A stretch of DNA of 64,000 nucleotides. It comes from Streptomyces sp. CB02058 (GTDB taxonomy: Bacteria > Actinomycetota > Actinomycetes > Streptomycetales > Streptomycetaceae). Positions 9,087 through 18,195 of this stretch are shown here, one piece after another. The position numbers and the translations under genes were made by a program. The stretch lies in the NCBI RefSeq assembly GCF_001905505.1, contig NZ_LIPG01000001.1:806001-870000 (forward strand), written 5' to 3'. Within the stretch, counting starts at the first letter, position 1, and every line of letters begins with the position of its first letter. A model generated the notes under the pieces. That model saw only the letters and a list, made by a program, of their open reading frames with translations, had not been told where the DNA came from and did no database searches.

Positions 9087-9769
9087 ACGGCGTACTCCAG
9101 ACCGCGGCAGCGGCCGTCGCGTACGACGATGTCGCGGTCCGAGTACGCGGCGACGCGCGCCTCGTGGGTGACCAGCACGACGGCCGTTCCCGCGGACCTG
9201 GCGGACTCGGTGAGCAGCTCCATGACCCGCTCGCCGTTGAGGGAGTCCAGCGCCCCGGTCGGTTCGTCGGCGAAGACCACCCGCGGGGAGGCGACCAGGG
9301 CACGCGCCACGGCGACGCGCTGCCCCTGGCCGCCGGAGACCTCGCCGGGCCGCTGGCCGGCGAGGGCCTCGACCTCCAGGCGCTCCATCCAGCCCAGGGC
9401 GGTGCGCTCGGCCTCCTTGCGCCTGACCCCTTCGAGACGGAGGGGCAGGGCGACGTTCTCCAGGCAGGTCAGCTCGGGGACGAGCTGGCCGAACTGGAAG
9501 ACGAAGCCGAAATCGCTGCGGCGCAGTGCGCTGCGCTCGGCGTCGGACATCGCGGACAGCTCCCGGCCCGCGTAGGTGATGGTGCCGGTGTCGGGGGTGA
9601 CGATCCCGGCGAGGCAGTGCAGCAGGGTCGACTTGCCGGAGCCCGAGGGCCCCATGACGGCGACGACCTCGCCCGGGTGCACGGAGAACGAGGCGCCGTC
9701 CAGCGCCGGGGTCGAGCCGTAGGCCTTGTGCAGGTCCTGGGCGACCAGGAGGGAACCCTCGGGAGTCAC
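9083..9769 (-). CDS. ABC transporter ATP-binding protein (MacB/LolD type)
   Basis: A 228-residue ATPase with Walker A GPSGSGKST, Q-loop FQFGQLVPELT, signature motif SGGQGQRVAVARAL, Walker B VVFADEPT and H-loop VLVTHEARVA. The start is GTG at 9769, which overlaps the PadR stop by four bases (GTGA); the longer reading into upstream sequence is rejected. It powers the FtsX-type permease encoded next. Confidence 0.94.
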   Translation of the reverse strand: MTPEGSLLVAQDLHKAYGSTPALDGASFSVHPGEVVAVMGPSGSGKSTLLHCLAGIVTPDTGTITYAGRELSAMSDAERSALRRSDFGFVFQFGQLVPELTCLENVALPLRLEGVRRKEAERTALGWMERLEVEALAGQRPGEVSGGQGQRVAVARALVASPRVVFADEPTGALDSLNGERVMELLTESARSAGTAVVLVTHEARVAAYSDRDIVVRDGRCRGLEYAV

Positions 9770-10290
9770 GGGGCCACCACCTCGGCGAGCTTTCCGAGCC
9801 GTGCGGCGGTCAGTTCCAGCCAGCGCAGGTCGGCTTCGAGGTGGAAGAGGGCGTGGTCGCAGATCAGCTGGTCGGCGAGGTCGCCCTTGCGCTTGCGGTC
9901 CGTGAGGATGCGCATCAGGCGCAGGTGCTCGGACCGCTGGGCGTCCAGCAGGTCGGCGGCGCTGCGGCCGGTGAGCAGGGCGAGGACGACCTTCGTGTAG
10001 AGGGTCGACTGGAGGTACGGCTCCGGCTTCTCGGGCTGCGCGAGCCAGGTGGCGACGTCGGTGATGCCCGCGTCGGTGATGGCGTACCGCTTGCGCTCGG
10101 GCCCGCCGTCGGTCTCGACCCCGTCGACTTCGACGAGACCGTTCTTGAGCAGGCGGGACATGGTCGCGTAGACCTGGCCGTAGTGCAGCGGCCGATCGTG
10201 CCCGAACTTCTCGTCGAAGGCGCGCTTGAGGTCGTAACCATGGCGGGGGCCGGACTCCAGGAGCCCGAGGAGGGTGTGACCGATTGACAT
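9766..10290 (-). CDS. PadR-family transcriptional regulator
   Basis: A 174-residue regulator with the PadR winged HTH at residues 1-80 (IGHTLLGLLESGPRHGYDLK, then YGQVYATMSRLLKNGLV) and a C-terminal dimerisation helix region (about 90-174). I start at ATG 10290 (MSIGHTLLG) because TACAGT lies exactly 7 bases upstream, the leaderless pattern repeated elsewhere in this window. A GTG at 10299 is an alternative. PadR proteins often repress their own operon with drug or stress efflux pumps, and here the downstream genes are an ABC exporter. Confidence 0.92.
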   Translation of the reverse strand: MSIGHTLLGLLESGPRHGYDLKRAFDEKFGHDRPLHYGQVYATMSRLLKNGLVEVDGVETDGGPERKRYAITDAGITDVATWLAQPEKPEPYLQSTLYTKVVLALLTGRSAADLLDAQRSEHLRLMRILTDRKRKGDLADQLICDHALFHLEADLRWLELTAARLGKLAEVVAP

Positions 10291-10297
10291 GCGAGGC

Positions 10298-10330
10298 ACT
10301 GTACACGGTGTGTATACCTGGCATGTATAC
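10298..10330 (-). promoter_or_regulatory. Promoter and operator of the padR-ABC operon
   Basis: On the minus strand TACAGT (plus-strand 10298-10303) is the -10. It is overlapped by the inverted repeat TACAC-GGT-GTGTA (10302-10314), and two copies of the self-complementary GTATAC follow at 10312-10317 and 10325-10330. This is a likely autoregulatory PadR operator; a bound repressor would block RNA polymerase. Confidence 0.6.
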
Positions 10331-10410
10331 GGGTCCGATGGGCTCCCCGGGGTCCGCCTCCCGGTGCCCCTGAGGTCCCTTCCGGGGCCCTCGGGAACCC
10401 CTGGTCCGCG

Positions 10411-10686
10411 TCACTCCCGGGGTTCGGGAGCCTCGGGGGGCGGGGTCTTCGGGGGCCGCCCCCGCCGGGGGATCGGGGCCGTGCCCCCCGGCAGGCGGCC
10501 CGCCTCGGACAGGGCCCGCCGCAGCAGGAACTCGATCTGCGCGTTCGCGCTGCGCAGCTCGTCCGAGGCCCACCGGGCCAGCGCGTCGTGCACCGCCGGA
10601 TCCAGGCGCAGCAGCATCTGCTTGCGCGCGGGGCCTCGCCGGGCCGGCCGCTCGCCGCCGGGGGGAGGGGTCGTCTCGTCCGTCAC
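10411..10686 (-). CDS. Small ribbon-helix-helix-type protein
   Basis: 91 residues. The central part (about 21-62: KQMLLRLDPAVHDALARWA, then ANAQIEFLLRRAL) matches the Arc/MetJ-like ribbon-helix-helix pattern: a short basic beta strand and two helices, with an NAQIE start of helix B. The ends are Pro/Arg-rich and disordered. GTG at 10686 overlaps the SPFH gene stop by four bases, so the two are coupled. It is probably DNA-binding; a role as autoregulator of the operon is inference. Confidence 0.75.
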   Translation of the reverse strand: MTDETTPPPGGERPARRGPARKQMLLRLDPAVHDALARWASDELRSANAQIEFLLRRALSEAGRLPGGTAPIPRRGRPPKTPPPEAPEPRE

Positions 10687-11654
10687 TGGTAGAGCGTGCC
10701 CGTGTTCAGGACCGGCTGCGCCGCGCGGTCACCGCACAGCACCACCATCAGGTTGCTGACCATCGCCGCCTTCCGCTCGGAGTCGAGCTCGACGATGTCC
10801 TGCTCGGCGATCCGGGTCAGCGCCATCTCGACCATGCCCACCGCACCCTCGACGATCTGCTGCCTGGCCGCCACGACGGCGCCCGCCTGCTGCCGCTGGA
10901 GCATCGCGGACGCGATCTCGGGGGCGTACGCGAGGTGGCTGAAACGGGACTCGATGATGCGCACGCCCGCCGCCTGGACCCGCGCGGTCAGCTCCACCGC
11001 GAGCTTCTCGGTGATCTCCTCGGCGTTGCCCCGCAGGGAGAGGCCGCCCTCCTCGTGGGCGTCGTACGGGTACTCGATCGCGATGTGCCGGACGGCGGCC
11101 TCGGTCTGGGTGGCGACGAACTCCAGGAAGTCGTCGACCTCGAAGAGCGCCTGGGCCGTGTCCTCGACCTTCCAGACGACGATCGCCGCGAGCTCGATCG
11201 GGTTGCCGTAGGCGTCGTTGACCTTCAGGACGGCCGTCTCGTGGTTGCGGACCCGGGTGGAGATCTTGCGGCTGGACGTCAGCGGGTTGATCCACCGCAG
11301 GCCGTCCGCGCGGATCGTGCCGACGTAACGCCCGAAGAGCTGGATGACCCGTGCCTCGCCCGGAGCGACCATCTTCACACCGCTCATGCAGAAGAAGGAC
11401 GCGATCACCAGGAGCAGTCCGAGGACGAAGAGCGGGATGCCGGCGCCGTTGTGCCCGTTCGAGCCGAGGACGCCTCCGACGATGGCCAGGGCCACGCCGA
11501 GGAACACTCCGAGAACGGTCAGCAGTAGCCCGAGGCCGCCCGGAATGGAGTGGGCGGTCGTCTCCCTGACCTGCGGTTCGGGCATCTCGGGTGCGTCCGG
11601 AGCCAGGTCGGCGCCGGGGCCTGTGGTGCCGGGAAGGTCGTGTGGTGCGGACAT
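10683..11654 (-). CDS. SPFH/band 7 domain membrane protein
   Basis: A 323-residue protein. ATG at 11654 has GGGGGA upstream; an earlier in-frame start is less likely. After an acidic N-terminus come two TM helices (about 40-62 and 68-90), then the SPFH domain (about 95-265: [20 protein letters not shown], then [20 protein letters not shown]) and a helical tail. Proteins of this group organise membrane microdomains and often recruit proteases or act in stress responses. It is followed by the small RHH gene in one operon. Confidence 0.87.
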   Translation of the reverse strand: MSAPHDLPGTTGPGADLAPDAPEMPEPQVRETTAHSIPGGLGLLLTVLGVFLGVALAIVGGVLGSNGHNGAGIPLFVLGLLLVIASFFCMSGVKMVAPGEARVIQLFGRYVGTIRADGLRWINPLTSSRKISTRVRNHETAVLKVNDAYGNPIELAAIVVWKVEDTAQALFEVDDFLEFVATQTEAAVRHIAIEYPYDAHEEGGLSLRGNAEEITEKLAVELTARVQAAGVRIIESRFSHLAYAPEIASAMLQRQQAGAVVAARQQIVEGAVGMVEMALTRIAEQDIVELDSERKAAMVSNLMVVLCGDRAAQPVLNTGTLYQ

Positions 11655-11691
11655 GGGTCCCCCGTTTCGTACGGCATAGCGCCGCGCTAGC

Positions 11692-11707
11692 AATGTGATT
11701 TCACATT
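11692..11707. promoter_or_regulatory. Palindromic operator-like site before the SPFH operon
   Basis: AATGTGA-TT-TCACATT, a perfect 7-base inverted repeat 38-53 bases upstream of the SPFH start, in promoter position. Its A/T content stands out against the surroundings. Candidate binding site for the RHH protein of the same operon or for a GntR-type regulator. Confidence 0.5.
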
Positions 11708-11876
11708 AACGGATCTCGCAACCTTGCGCATCCTTCGCGAGTCGGTTCCTTCAGGACCGGGTGCTGATTCTCACGTCCGGAAAAGACCGGATCGCTTGCC
11801 ATTTGTCCGGGCTTTCAGTGTTAGCTGGCAGGTCTGACCGGAGCGGTACGAGCGGAAGAACGGGAGCACCACAGCG

Positions 11877-14108
11877 ATGGGTCGAGCGGATGCGCGACGA
11901 GCCCAGGGGCGGGGAGCGCGCCGGGCCGCCAGGAGCGGCGGCATACGCGGGCTCTTCACCTGGCGGAAGATCCTGGGCACCTTCTTCGGACTCTGCCTGC
12001 TCGGCATGGGCGCCTTCGCGGCGCTCTACGTGTACGTGGACGTGCCCGAGGCCAACGCCCAGGCCGAGAAGCAGAGCAACGTCTACAAGTACAGCGACGG
12101 CACGCTCCTGGCCCGCAGCAACTCGGAGGTCAACCGGGAGATAGTCGACCTCGGCGTCGTACCGAAGAGCGTCCAGCACGCCTTCGTCGCCGCCGAGAAC
12201 AAGTCCTTCTACCGGGACCAGGGCGTCGATCTCAAGGGCACCGCCCGCGGCCTGCTCAACACGCTGTCCGGCAAGGGCAAGCAGGGTGGCTCCACGATCA
12301 CCCAGCAGTACGTGAAGAACTACTACCTCACGCAGGACCAGACGGTCACCCGCAAGCTCAAGGAGCTGGTGATCTCGCTCAAGGTCGACCAGCGCATGGA
12401 GAAGGACGACATCCTCGCCGGGTACCTCAACACGGTGTACTACGGGCGCGGCGCGAGCGGCATCCAGGCGGCGGCCCAGGCGTACTACGGCGTCGACGCC
12501 AAGGATCTCGACACCTCCCAGGGCGCCTATCTGGCGGCCCTCCTCCAGGCCCCCAGCCAGTACGACTGGGCGGTCGCCTCCCCGACCGGCAAGAAGCTGG
12601 TCAAGGAGCGCTGGGCCTACACCCTGAACAACATGGTCGACGAGGGCTGGCTCGACCGGGCGGAGCGGGACAAGATGGAGTTCCCCGTCCCGAACGCCCC
12701 CAAGGCCGCCCCCGGCATGGAGGGCCAGACCGGCTACCTCGTCGAGGCCGCGAACCAGGAGATGGAGCGGCAGGGCATCACCGAGGAGATGCGGGAGGCC
12801 GGCGGCTGGACGATCACCCTCAACATCGACAAGAAGAAGCAGAAGCAGCTCGAGAAGTCGGTCGACAGGGAGCTGGAGAGCCAGCTCGACCGCGAGAAGA
12901 ACAAGGTCGACGCGACCGTCCAGGCCGGCGCCACCTCCGTGGACCCGAAGACCGGCAAGGTCGTCGCGATGTACGGCGGCGTCGGCGCCACCGAGCACTG
13001 GTACAACAACGCCACCCGCCAGGACTACCAGCCGGCCTCCACCTTCAAGCCGCTGGTGCTCGCCTCCGCGCTGGAGAACGGCTCGACCACCCAGAACGGC
13101 GACCTGATCGGCCTGAACACGGTCTACGACGGCACGAGCAAGCGCCCGGTCGTCGGCAGCGACACCCCGTTCGCCCCGGAGAACGAGGACGACGTCAGCT
13201 ACGACAGCCCGACCGTCCAGCGGGCCATGGACAAGTCGATCAACTCCGTCTTCGCGCAGATGGTCGTCGACGTCACCCCGAGCGCCGTGAAGAAGACCGC
13301 GCTCGCCCTCGGTGTGCCCGACAAGAACTTCCCCGAGCGGCCGGCGATCACGCTCGGCACCATGAACGCGTCGACCTGGGACATGGCGGGGGTCTACGCC
13401 ACCCTCGACAACCACGGCAAGAAGGTCACCCCGACCATCGTGAAGTCCGCCTCGAACCGTGACCGCACCATGGAGCCGGTCGACGGAGTGGGCGGTCAGG
13501 TGATCAGCAGGGCGTCCGCCGACACCGTGACGAAGGCCCTGACCGAGGTCGTCGACATCGGTTCCGGCCGCGAGGCCAACACCCCCGCCTACGACGCGGC
13601 GGGCAAGACGGGCACCTCGGAGAACAACAAGGCGGCCTGGTTCACCGGCTACACCCCGGAGCTGGCCACGGCGGTGGCCCTGTTCGGCGAGTCCACCAAG
13701 GAGGGCGGCGGCCAGGTCAGCCTGACCGGCACGGCGAACTCGGGCCGCGCCAACGGTGGCGGATTCCCCGCGAGGATCTGGGCGGACTACACGCTCGGCG
13801 CACTCGGCGGCGGCTCGGACGCCACCTTCGACCTGGAAGGCGTCGAGCGCGGTGAGACGGCCGTGACCGAGACGCCCTCGGCCGAGCCGACCGAGACGGC
13901 CGAACCGTCCGAGACCCCGTCCGAGGAGCCGGAGTCCCCCTCCGCGACGCCGAGCGAGACGCCCGGTGAGGAGTCGCCGCCGGTGGAGACGCCGACCGAG
14001 ACCCCCTCCACGACGCCGAGCGGGGTGCCCAGCACGACCAAGGACCCCGACGACGGGGACCAGCCGCCGGGCGAGCGGCCGGGCGCCGAGGGCCTGTTCG
14101 GGCAGTAG
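11877..14108 (+). CDS. Class A penicillin-binding protein (glycosyltransferase/transpeptidase)
   Basis: A 743-residue bifunctional peptidoglycan synthase. It has a basic cytoplasmic N-terminus (1-30), one TM (about 30-55), a GT51 domain (about 75-250, catalytic Glu107 in AAENKSFYRDQG) and a penicillin-binding transpeptidase domain (about 340-650). Active-site motifs are Ser388-T-F-Lys391, Ser454-I-Asn456 and Lys577-TGT580. The last 85 residues are a Glu/Thr/Pro/Ser-rich tail, common in streptomycete class A PBPs. It polymerises and cross-links peptidoglycan outside the membrane. A strong terminator follows. Confidence 0.95.
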   Translation: MGRADARRAQGRGARRAARSGGIRGLFTWRKILGTFFGLCLLGMGAFAALYVYVDVPEANAQAEKQSNVYKYSDGTLLARSNSEVNREIVDLGVVPKSVQHAFVAAENKSFYRDQGVDLKGTARGLLNTLSGKGKQGGSTITQQYVKNYYLTQDQTVTRKLKELVISLKVDQRMEKDDILAGYLNTVYYGRGASGIQAAAQAYYGVDAKDLDTSQGAYLAALLQAPSQYDWAVASPTGKKLVKERWAYTLNNMVDEGWLDRAERDKMEFPVPNAPKAAPGMEGQTGYLVEAANQEMERQGITEEMREAGGWTITLNIDKKKQKQLEKSVDRELESQLDREKNKVDATVQAGATSVDPKTGKVVAMYGGVGATEHWYNNATRQDYQPASTFKPLVLASALENGSTTQNGDLIGLNTVYDGTSKRPVVGSDTPFAPENEDDVSYDSPTVQRAMDKSINSVFAQMVVDVTPSAVKKTALALGVPDKNFPERPAITLGTMNASTWDMAGVYATLDNHGKKVTPTIVKSASNRDRTMEPVDGVGGQVISRASADTVTKALTEVVDIGSGREANTPAYDAAGKTGTSENNKAAWFTGYTPELATAVALFGESTKEGGGQVSLTGTANSGRANGGGFPARIWADYTLGALGGGSDATFDLEGVERGETAVTETPSAEPTETAEPSETPSEEPESPSATPSETPGEESPPVETPTETPSTTPSGVPSTTKDPDDGDQPPGERPGAEGLFGQ

Positions 14109-14119
14109 CGACACGACAC

Positions 14120-14155
14120 GTGAGGGGCGGGTGCCGGCCGGCACCCGCCCCTCAC
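14120..14155. terminator. Bidirectional terminator between PBP and catalase
   Basis: Perfect 36-base palindrome with 18-base arms (beginning GTGAGGGGCGGG) between two convergent stops. Confidence 0.9.
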
Positions 14156-14167
14156 GCGCGTCCGGCG

Positions 14168-15631
14168 TCAGCCGCCGTTGACCTTCTTCGCGACACGGTC
14201 GCCGACGCCCTTGTCCACGTTGCGCCAGTACTGCAGGGCGCGCTCCAGGACCGGCTTGCTCACCCCGTCCAGCAGATGGCCGGAGATGTTGGCGACGAGC
14301 CGCTCCCGCGCCGCGTCGTCCATGACCTCGCGCACCAGCGTGCCGGGCTGGCCCCAATCGTCGTCCGCGCTGCGCAGCTTGTACGCCTCGTGGACCATCT
14401 CGCCCGCCGTGGCCCAGCCCGCCGGGTCGCCGTAGCGCTCGGTGTCCGCCGCGGGGCCGCCGTACGAGTTCGGCGCGTAGACGGCGCCCGTGCGCGACGG
14501 CTCGTACCGCATGGGTCCGTCCTTCGCGTACGAGTGCACGGCCGAGCGCGGCCGGTTCGGGGGCAGCTGCTGGTAGTTCGGCCCGATCCTGTACCGGTGG
14601 GTGTCCGGGTACGAGAAGAGCCGGCCGAGCAGCATCTTGTCGGGCGACGGACCGATGCCGGGCACCATGTTCGACGGCTCGAACGAGGCCTGCTCGATGT
14701 GGACGAAGAAGTCCTCGGGGTTCTTGTCGAGCGTCATCCGGCCGACCTCGATCAGCGGGTAGTCGCCCTGCGGCCACACCTTGGTCAGGTCGAACGGGTT
14801 GAACCGGTAGTCCGGCGCGTCATCGAACGGCATGATCTGGACCTTCAGGGTCCAGCTCGGGAACTCACGCCGCTCGATCGACTCGAACAGATCGCGGCGG
14901 TGGACGTCGCCGTCGATCCCGGCCATCGCGTCGGCCTCGTCCTGCGTGTAGAAGTCGATGCCCTGGTCGGTCTTGAAGTGGTACTTCACCCAGAACCGCT
15001 CACCGCCCGCGTTCACCCACATGTAGGTGTGCGAGCTGTAGCCGTTCATGTGGCGGTAGGTCTTCGGGATGCCCCGGTCGCCCATCAGCCAGGTGACCTG
15101 GTGGGCGGACTCCGGGGACAGGGTCCAGAAGTCCCACTGCATGTTGTGGTCGCGCACGCCGTTGTCGGGGCGGCGCTTCTGGGAGCGGATGAAGTCCTGG
15201 AACTTCATCGGGTCGCGTACGAAGAAGACCGGCGTGTTGTTGCCGACCATGTCGTAGTTGCCCTGCTCGGTGTAGAACTTCAGTGCGAATCCACGGGGGT
15301 CGCGCCAGGTGTCGGGCGAACCCTGCTCACCGGCGACCGTGGAGAAGCGGGCCAGCATCTCGGTGCGCTTGCCCGGCTGGAAGAGGTCCGCCTTGGTGAA
15401 CTGGCTGACATCGTTCGTCACGTGGAAGGTGCCGTAGGCGCCGGAGCCCTTGGCGTGGACCACCCGCTCGGGGACCCGTTCACGGTTGAACTGGGCCATC
15501 TTCTCGATCAGGTAGTGGTCCTGGAGCAGTACCGGGCCGTCCGATCCCACGGTGAGCGAGTGTTCGTCGCTCTCCACCGGGATCCCGGCGTTGTTCGTGG
15601 TGTACGGAACCTTCTGGGCTTCCTCGGTCAC
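14168..15631 (-). CDS. Monofunctional haem catalase
   Basis: A 487-residue clade-3-sized catalase converting H2O2 to water and oxygen. The distal His59 lies in [12 protein letters not shown], the distal Asn in [11 protein letters not shown] (131/132), and the haem-ligand Tyr in [17 protein letters not shown] at 15631 is preceded by GGGAGGA. No Fur- or CatR-type regulator gene lies next to it, so control is by factors elsewhere (oxyR at 5.8 kb is one candidate). Confidence 0.95.
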   Translation of the reverse strand: MTEEAQKVPYTTNNAGIPVESDEHSLTVGSDGPVLLQDHYLIEKMAQFNRERVPERVVHAKGSGAYGTFHVTNDVSQFTKADLFQPGKRTEMLARFSTVAGEQGSPDTWRDPRGFALKFYTEQGNYDMVGNNTPVFFVRDPMKFQDFIRSQKRRPDNGVRDHNMQWDFWTLSPESAHQVTWLMGDRGIPKTYRHMNGYSSHTYMWVNAGGERFWVKYHFKTDQGIDFYTQDEADAMAGIDGDVHRRDLFESIERREFPSWTLKVQIMPFDDAPDYRFNPFDLTKVWPQGDYPLIEVGRMTLDKNPEDFFVHIEQASFEPSNMVPGIGPSPDKMLLGRLFSYPDTHRYRIGPNYQQLPPNRPRSAVHSYAKDGPMRYEPSRTGAVYAPNSYGGPAADTERYGDPAGWATAGEMVHEAYKLRSADDDWGQPGTLVREVMDDAARERLVANISGHLLDGVSKPVLERALQYWRNVDKGVGDRVAKKVNGG

Positions 15632-15856
15632 GAGCGTCCTCCCGTCGGAGTGGGGGGTATCGGTCAGGTCGCTTCGTTCACGACTGAAGTCAACTCCGCC
15701 GACGGGATGTCGGCAACACGTGAATCCACCGAGGACAGGACGAATCGCCCAGGGGTGCGGGCACCCCCGGGCGGACGTACCTAGGCGGGTGGGCGTCCAC
15801 GGCGCGGCCGCCCACGGTGGGGGCGCCCCGGACGTGGGCCCCCGAACCGTGCGCCG

Positions 15857-17803
15857 CTACGGCGTGGCCATCTCGAACCAGACCACCTTGCCCGTGGAGA
15901 GCCGCGTCGCCCCCCACCGCCTGGCCAGCCGGTTCACCAGGAACAGCCCACGCCCGCCCTCGTCGGTCTCCCGCGCCCGCCGCTGCCTGGGCAGCTGCGG
16001 GGAGTCGTCCCCGACCTCGCAGCGCAGGATGTCCGTACGCAGCAGCCGCAGCGTCACCGGGCGCTCCGCGTACCGCACGGCGTTGGTCACCACCTCGCTG
16101 ACCAGCAGTTCCACCTCGTCCGAGAGGTCGTCCAGACCCCACCGGCCGAGCGCCCTGCGAGCCAGCCTGCGGGCCCGGCCCGGCGCCACGTCCTCCGGCT
16201 CCAGATACCAGTACGCGACATCGCTGGGCGCGATCCCGTCGAAGCGGGCGGCCAGCAGCGCGATGTCGTCGTCCCGGTCGCCCGGGCCGAGCATGTCCAG
16301 TACGTCGTCGCAGAGCGCTTCCAGCGGCGGCGAATGATCGGGCCCGGTCAGCTGCGCGGTGGCCGCGAGCCGCTCCCGCAGGATCTCGATGCCCGTCCAG
16401 ACGTCGCGCATCCGGGACTCCACCAGGCCGTCCGTGTAGAGGAGCAGCGTGGCCCCGGCCGGCGCGTCCAGCTCGACGGCCTCGAAGTCGACCCCGCCCA
16501 CCCCGATCGGCGCCCCGGGCGGCACCCGCAGCACCTCGGCACGGCCGCCCAGGTGCAGCAGCACGGGCGGCGGATGGCCCGCGTTGGCGATGGTGATCCG
16601 GTGTGCGACCGGGTCGTACACCGCGTACAGGCAGGTCGCCATGCGGTCGCTGCCGAGCCGCTGCGCCTGCTCGTCCAGATGGTGCAGGACCTCCTGCGGG
16701 GGCAGGTCCAGGCCCGCGAGGGTCTGGGCGGTGGTGCGCAGCTGGCCCATGATCGCCGCGGACGTCATGGAGTGGCCCATCACGTCACCGACGACCAGGG
16801 CGACCCTGCTGCCGGGCAGCGGGATCGCGTCGTACCAGTCCCCGCCGACCCGGGCCGTCTCGGCCGCCGGGAGATAGCGCGAAGCCAGGCGCACGCCGGT
16901 GGGCTGGGGCAGTGAATCCGGCAGCATCGTGCGCTGCAGCTCGTCGGCGATGTACGCCTCGCGGCCGTACAGCACGGCCTTGTCGATGCCGAGCGCGGTG
17001 TGCGTGGCCAGCTGGGCCGCGACCAGGAGGTCGTTGGCCTCGAACGGAGGGCGCTCCGTGCCGCGCAGGAAGACGGCGGCACCGATCACCCGGCGCCTGC
17101 CGCGCAGCGGGGCCAGGATCGCGCGGTGCCCGGTGGGCACGGCATGGCCCGCCCCCAGCAGCTCGGGCAGGGCGACACGGGCCGCGGCGGAGTCCCCGAA
17201 GACCGGCCGCACCCCGCGCAGCACCTCGGCCAGCGCGCCGCCCGCCCGGATCTCGCAGAGGTCGGCGGCGGGCAGCAGCCCCGCCTGGGCATCGGTGACG
17301 GGCAGCCGCAGCCGCTCGCCCTCCGGCCCGCTCTCGCTCTCCTCGTCGGCCAGCCGCAGCCTGTCGGTACGCCGCAGCCGCAGCACGAAGGGGCTGACGG
17401 GCCGCTCGTCGCCCACCGGGAGCGGATCGCGGAGGTAGACGAGTATGGCGTCGGAGAATGTGGGCACGCTCGCCCTGCACAGGCCCAGCACGATCTCGTC
17501 CAGGTCTATGCCCCGGGCGATCCGGCGCGTCGCGGCGCCCACGAACCGCAGCCGGTCCCCCTCGCGGCGGCTGACCGTCTGGGGGTCGGTTCCGGGTGCG
17601 GCGGGGTCCGTGCCGGGCACGGGCGCGCTGTTCGGGACCGGGTTCGCCGCGTTGCCGGCCGTGCCGGGTACCCGGGAGGGGCCGGGGATCGCGGCGGTGG
17701 CAGCGGCGCCCGGCGGGGCCTCCTGCTGCCGGGGCCGGGCGCGTTCCTGCGGCCGCGCAGCGAGAGGCTGCCGGCCTTCGTGGGAGGTGGGATGCTCCGT
17801 CAC
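15857..17803 (-). CDS. GAF-SpoIIE phosphatase-ATPase signalling protein
   Basis: About 648 residues from GTG at 17803. A disordered Pro/Ala-rich N-terminus (to about 80) is followed by a GAF-like sensory domain (about 85-290), a PP2C/SpoIIE phosphatase domain (about 295-515) with VGGDWYDAIPL, VVGDVMGHSM, ANAGHPPPVL and LLYTDGLVE, and an anti-sigma-type HATPase (about 525-645) with ELLVSEVVTNAVRYA and DEGGRGLFLVNRLA. This layout belongs to partner-switching systems: the phosphatase activates an anti-anti-sigma factor and the ATPase acts as kinase or anti-sigma factor. The start is uncertain because no clear ribosome-binding site is visible; the frame stays open to 17890. Confidence 0.85.
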   Translation of the reverse strand: MTEHPTSHEGRQPLAARPQERARPRQQEAPPGAAATAAIPGPSRVPGTAGNAANPVPNSAPVPGTDPAAPGTDPQTVSRREGDRLRFVGAATRRIARGIDLDEIVLGLCRASVPTFSDAILVYLRDPLPVGDERPVSPFVLRLRRTDRLRLADEESESGPEGERLRLPVTDAQAGLLPAADLCEIRAGGALAEVLRGVRPVFGDSAAARVALPELLGAGHAVPTGHRAILAPLRGRRRVIGAAVFLRGTERPPFEANDLLVAAQLATHTALGIDKAVLYGREAYIADELQRTMLPDSLPQPTGVRLASRYLPAAETARVGGDWYDAIPLPGSRVALVVGDVMGHSMTSAAIMGQLRTTAQTLAGLDLPPQEVLHHLDEQAQRLGSDRMATCLYAVYDPVAHRITIANAGHPPPVLLHLGGRAEVLRVPPGAPIGVGGVDFEAVELDAPAGATLLLYTDGLVESRMRDVWTGIEILRERLAATAQLTGPDHSPPLEALCDDVLDMLGPGDRDDDIALLAARFDGIAPSDVAYWYLEPEDVAPGRARRLARRALGRWGLDDLSDEVELLVSEVVTNAVRYAERPVTLRLLRTDILRCEVGDDSPQLPRQRRARETDEGGRGLFLVNRLARRWGATRLSTGKVVWFEMATP

Positions 17804-18195
17804 GCGTGGGGTTCCGTCCGTCCGGGCCGGTTGTATGAGGCATTCACCTTGTGGGGCGCCACTGTGCCCCGGCAAGAGCGATGAGAACAACGGCTGTCAC
17901 CGGATGCCCTCGGAAAAGGGGCCGAAACCGAACGGCCGCCCGGAGGTCCGGCGCGGCGTCTCCCGGCGACGGGGCAGCGGAAGGCGAGCACGTCTCCACC
18001 CCCTCGTAGTGGTTCGTCCGACCGCGTGTCCACCCGGCTTCGTGACCGGTGTGACTCATGCGATACGTGTGGTGACTGGTGGTCAGTTCCCTGGCCGATC
18101 ACGCCGGTTGCGGTGAAGCGGTCCGGTGGAGTGTCCGGCGCAGCAATTCATGGAGGGCGATCCTACGTTTGCCCCCCTGGGGTGCATCAAGGGTC
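17804..18195. other. Intergenic region upstream of the phosphatase gene
   Basis: Nearly 400 bases between two leftward genes. It must hold the phosphatase promoter and, if the longer start is used, its first codons. Small frames here have only moderate third-position GC and are not convincing. I see no strong hairpin and no known operator. Confidence 0.4.

Noticed and set aside
10291..10299. GTG start for PadR at 10299
   Set aside because: It lies immediately next to the -10/operator and has no ribosome-binding site; the ATG at 10290 fits the leaderless pattern better.
15632..15856. Divergent Fur/CatR-type regulatory gene or site by the catalase
   Set aside because: No regulator gene is present, and the inverted repeats in this GC-rich gap (around 15789-15840) are ordinary hairpins that may be the phosphatase terminator.
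17844..18059. Possible 71-residue protein upstream of the phosphatase
   Set aside because: Third codon positions are only about 70 percent GC, well below neighbouring genes, and no ribosome-binding site is seen.
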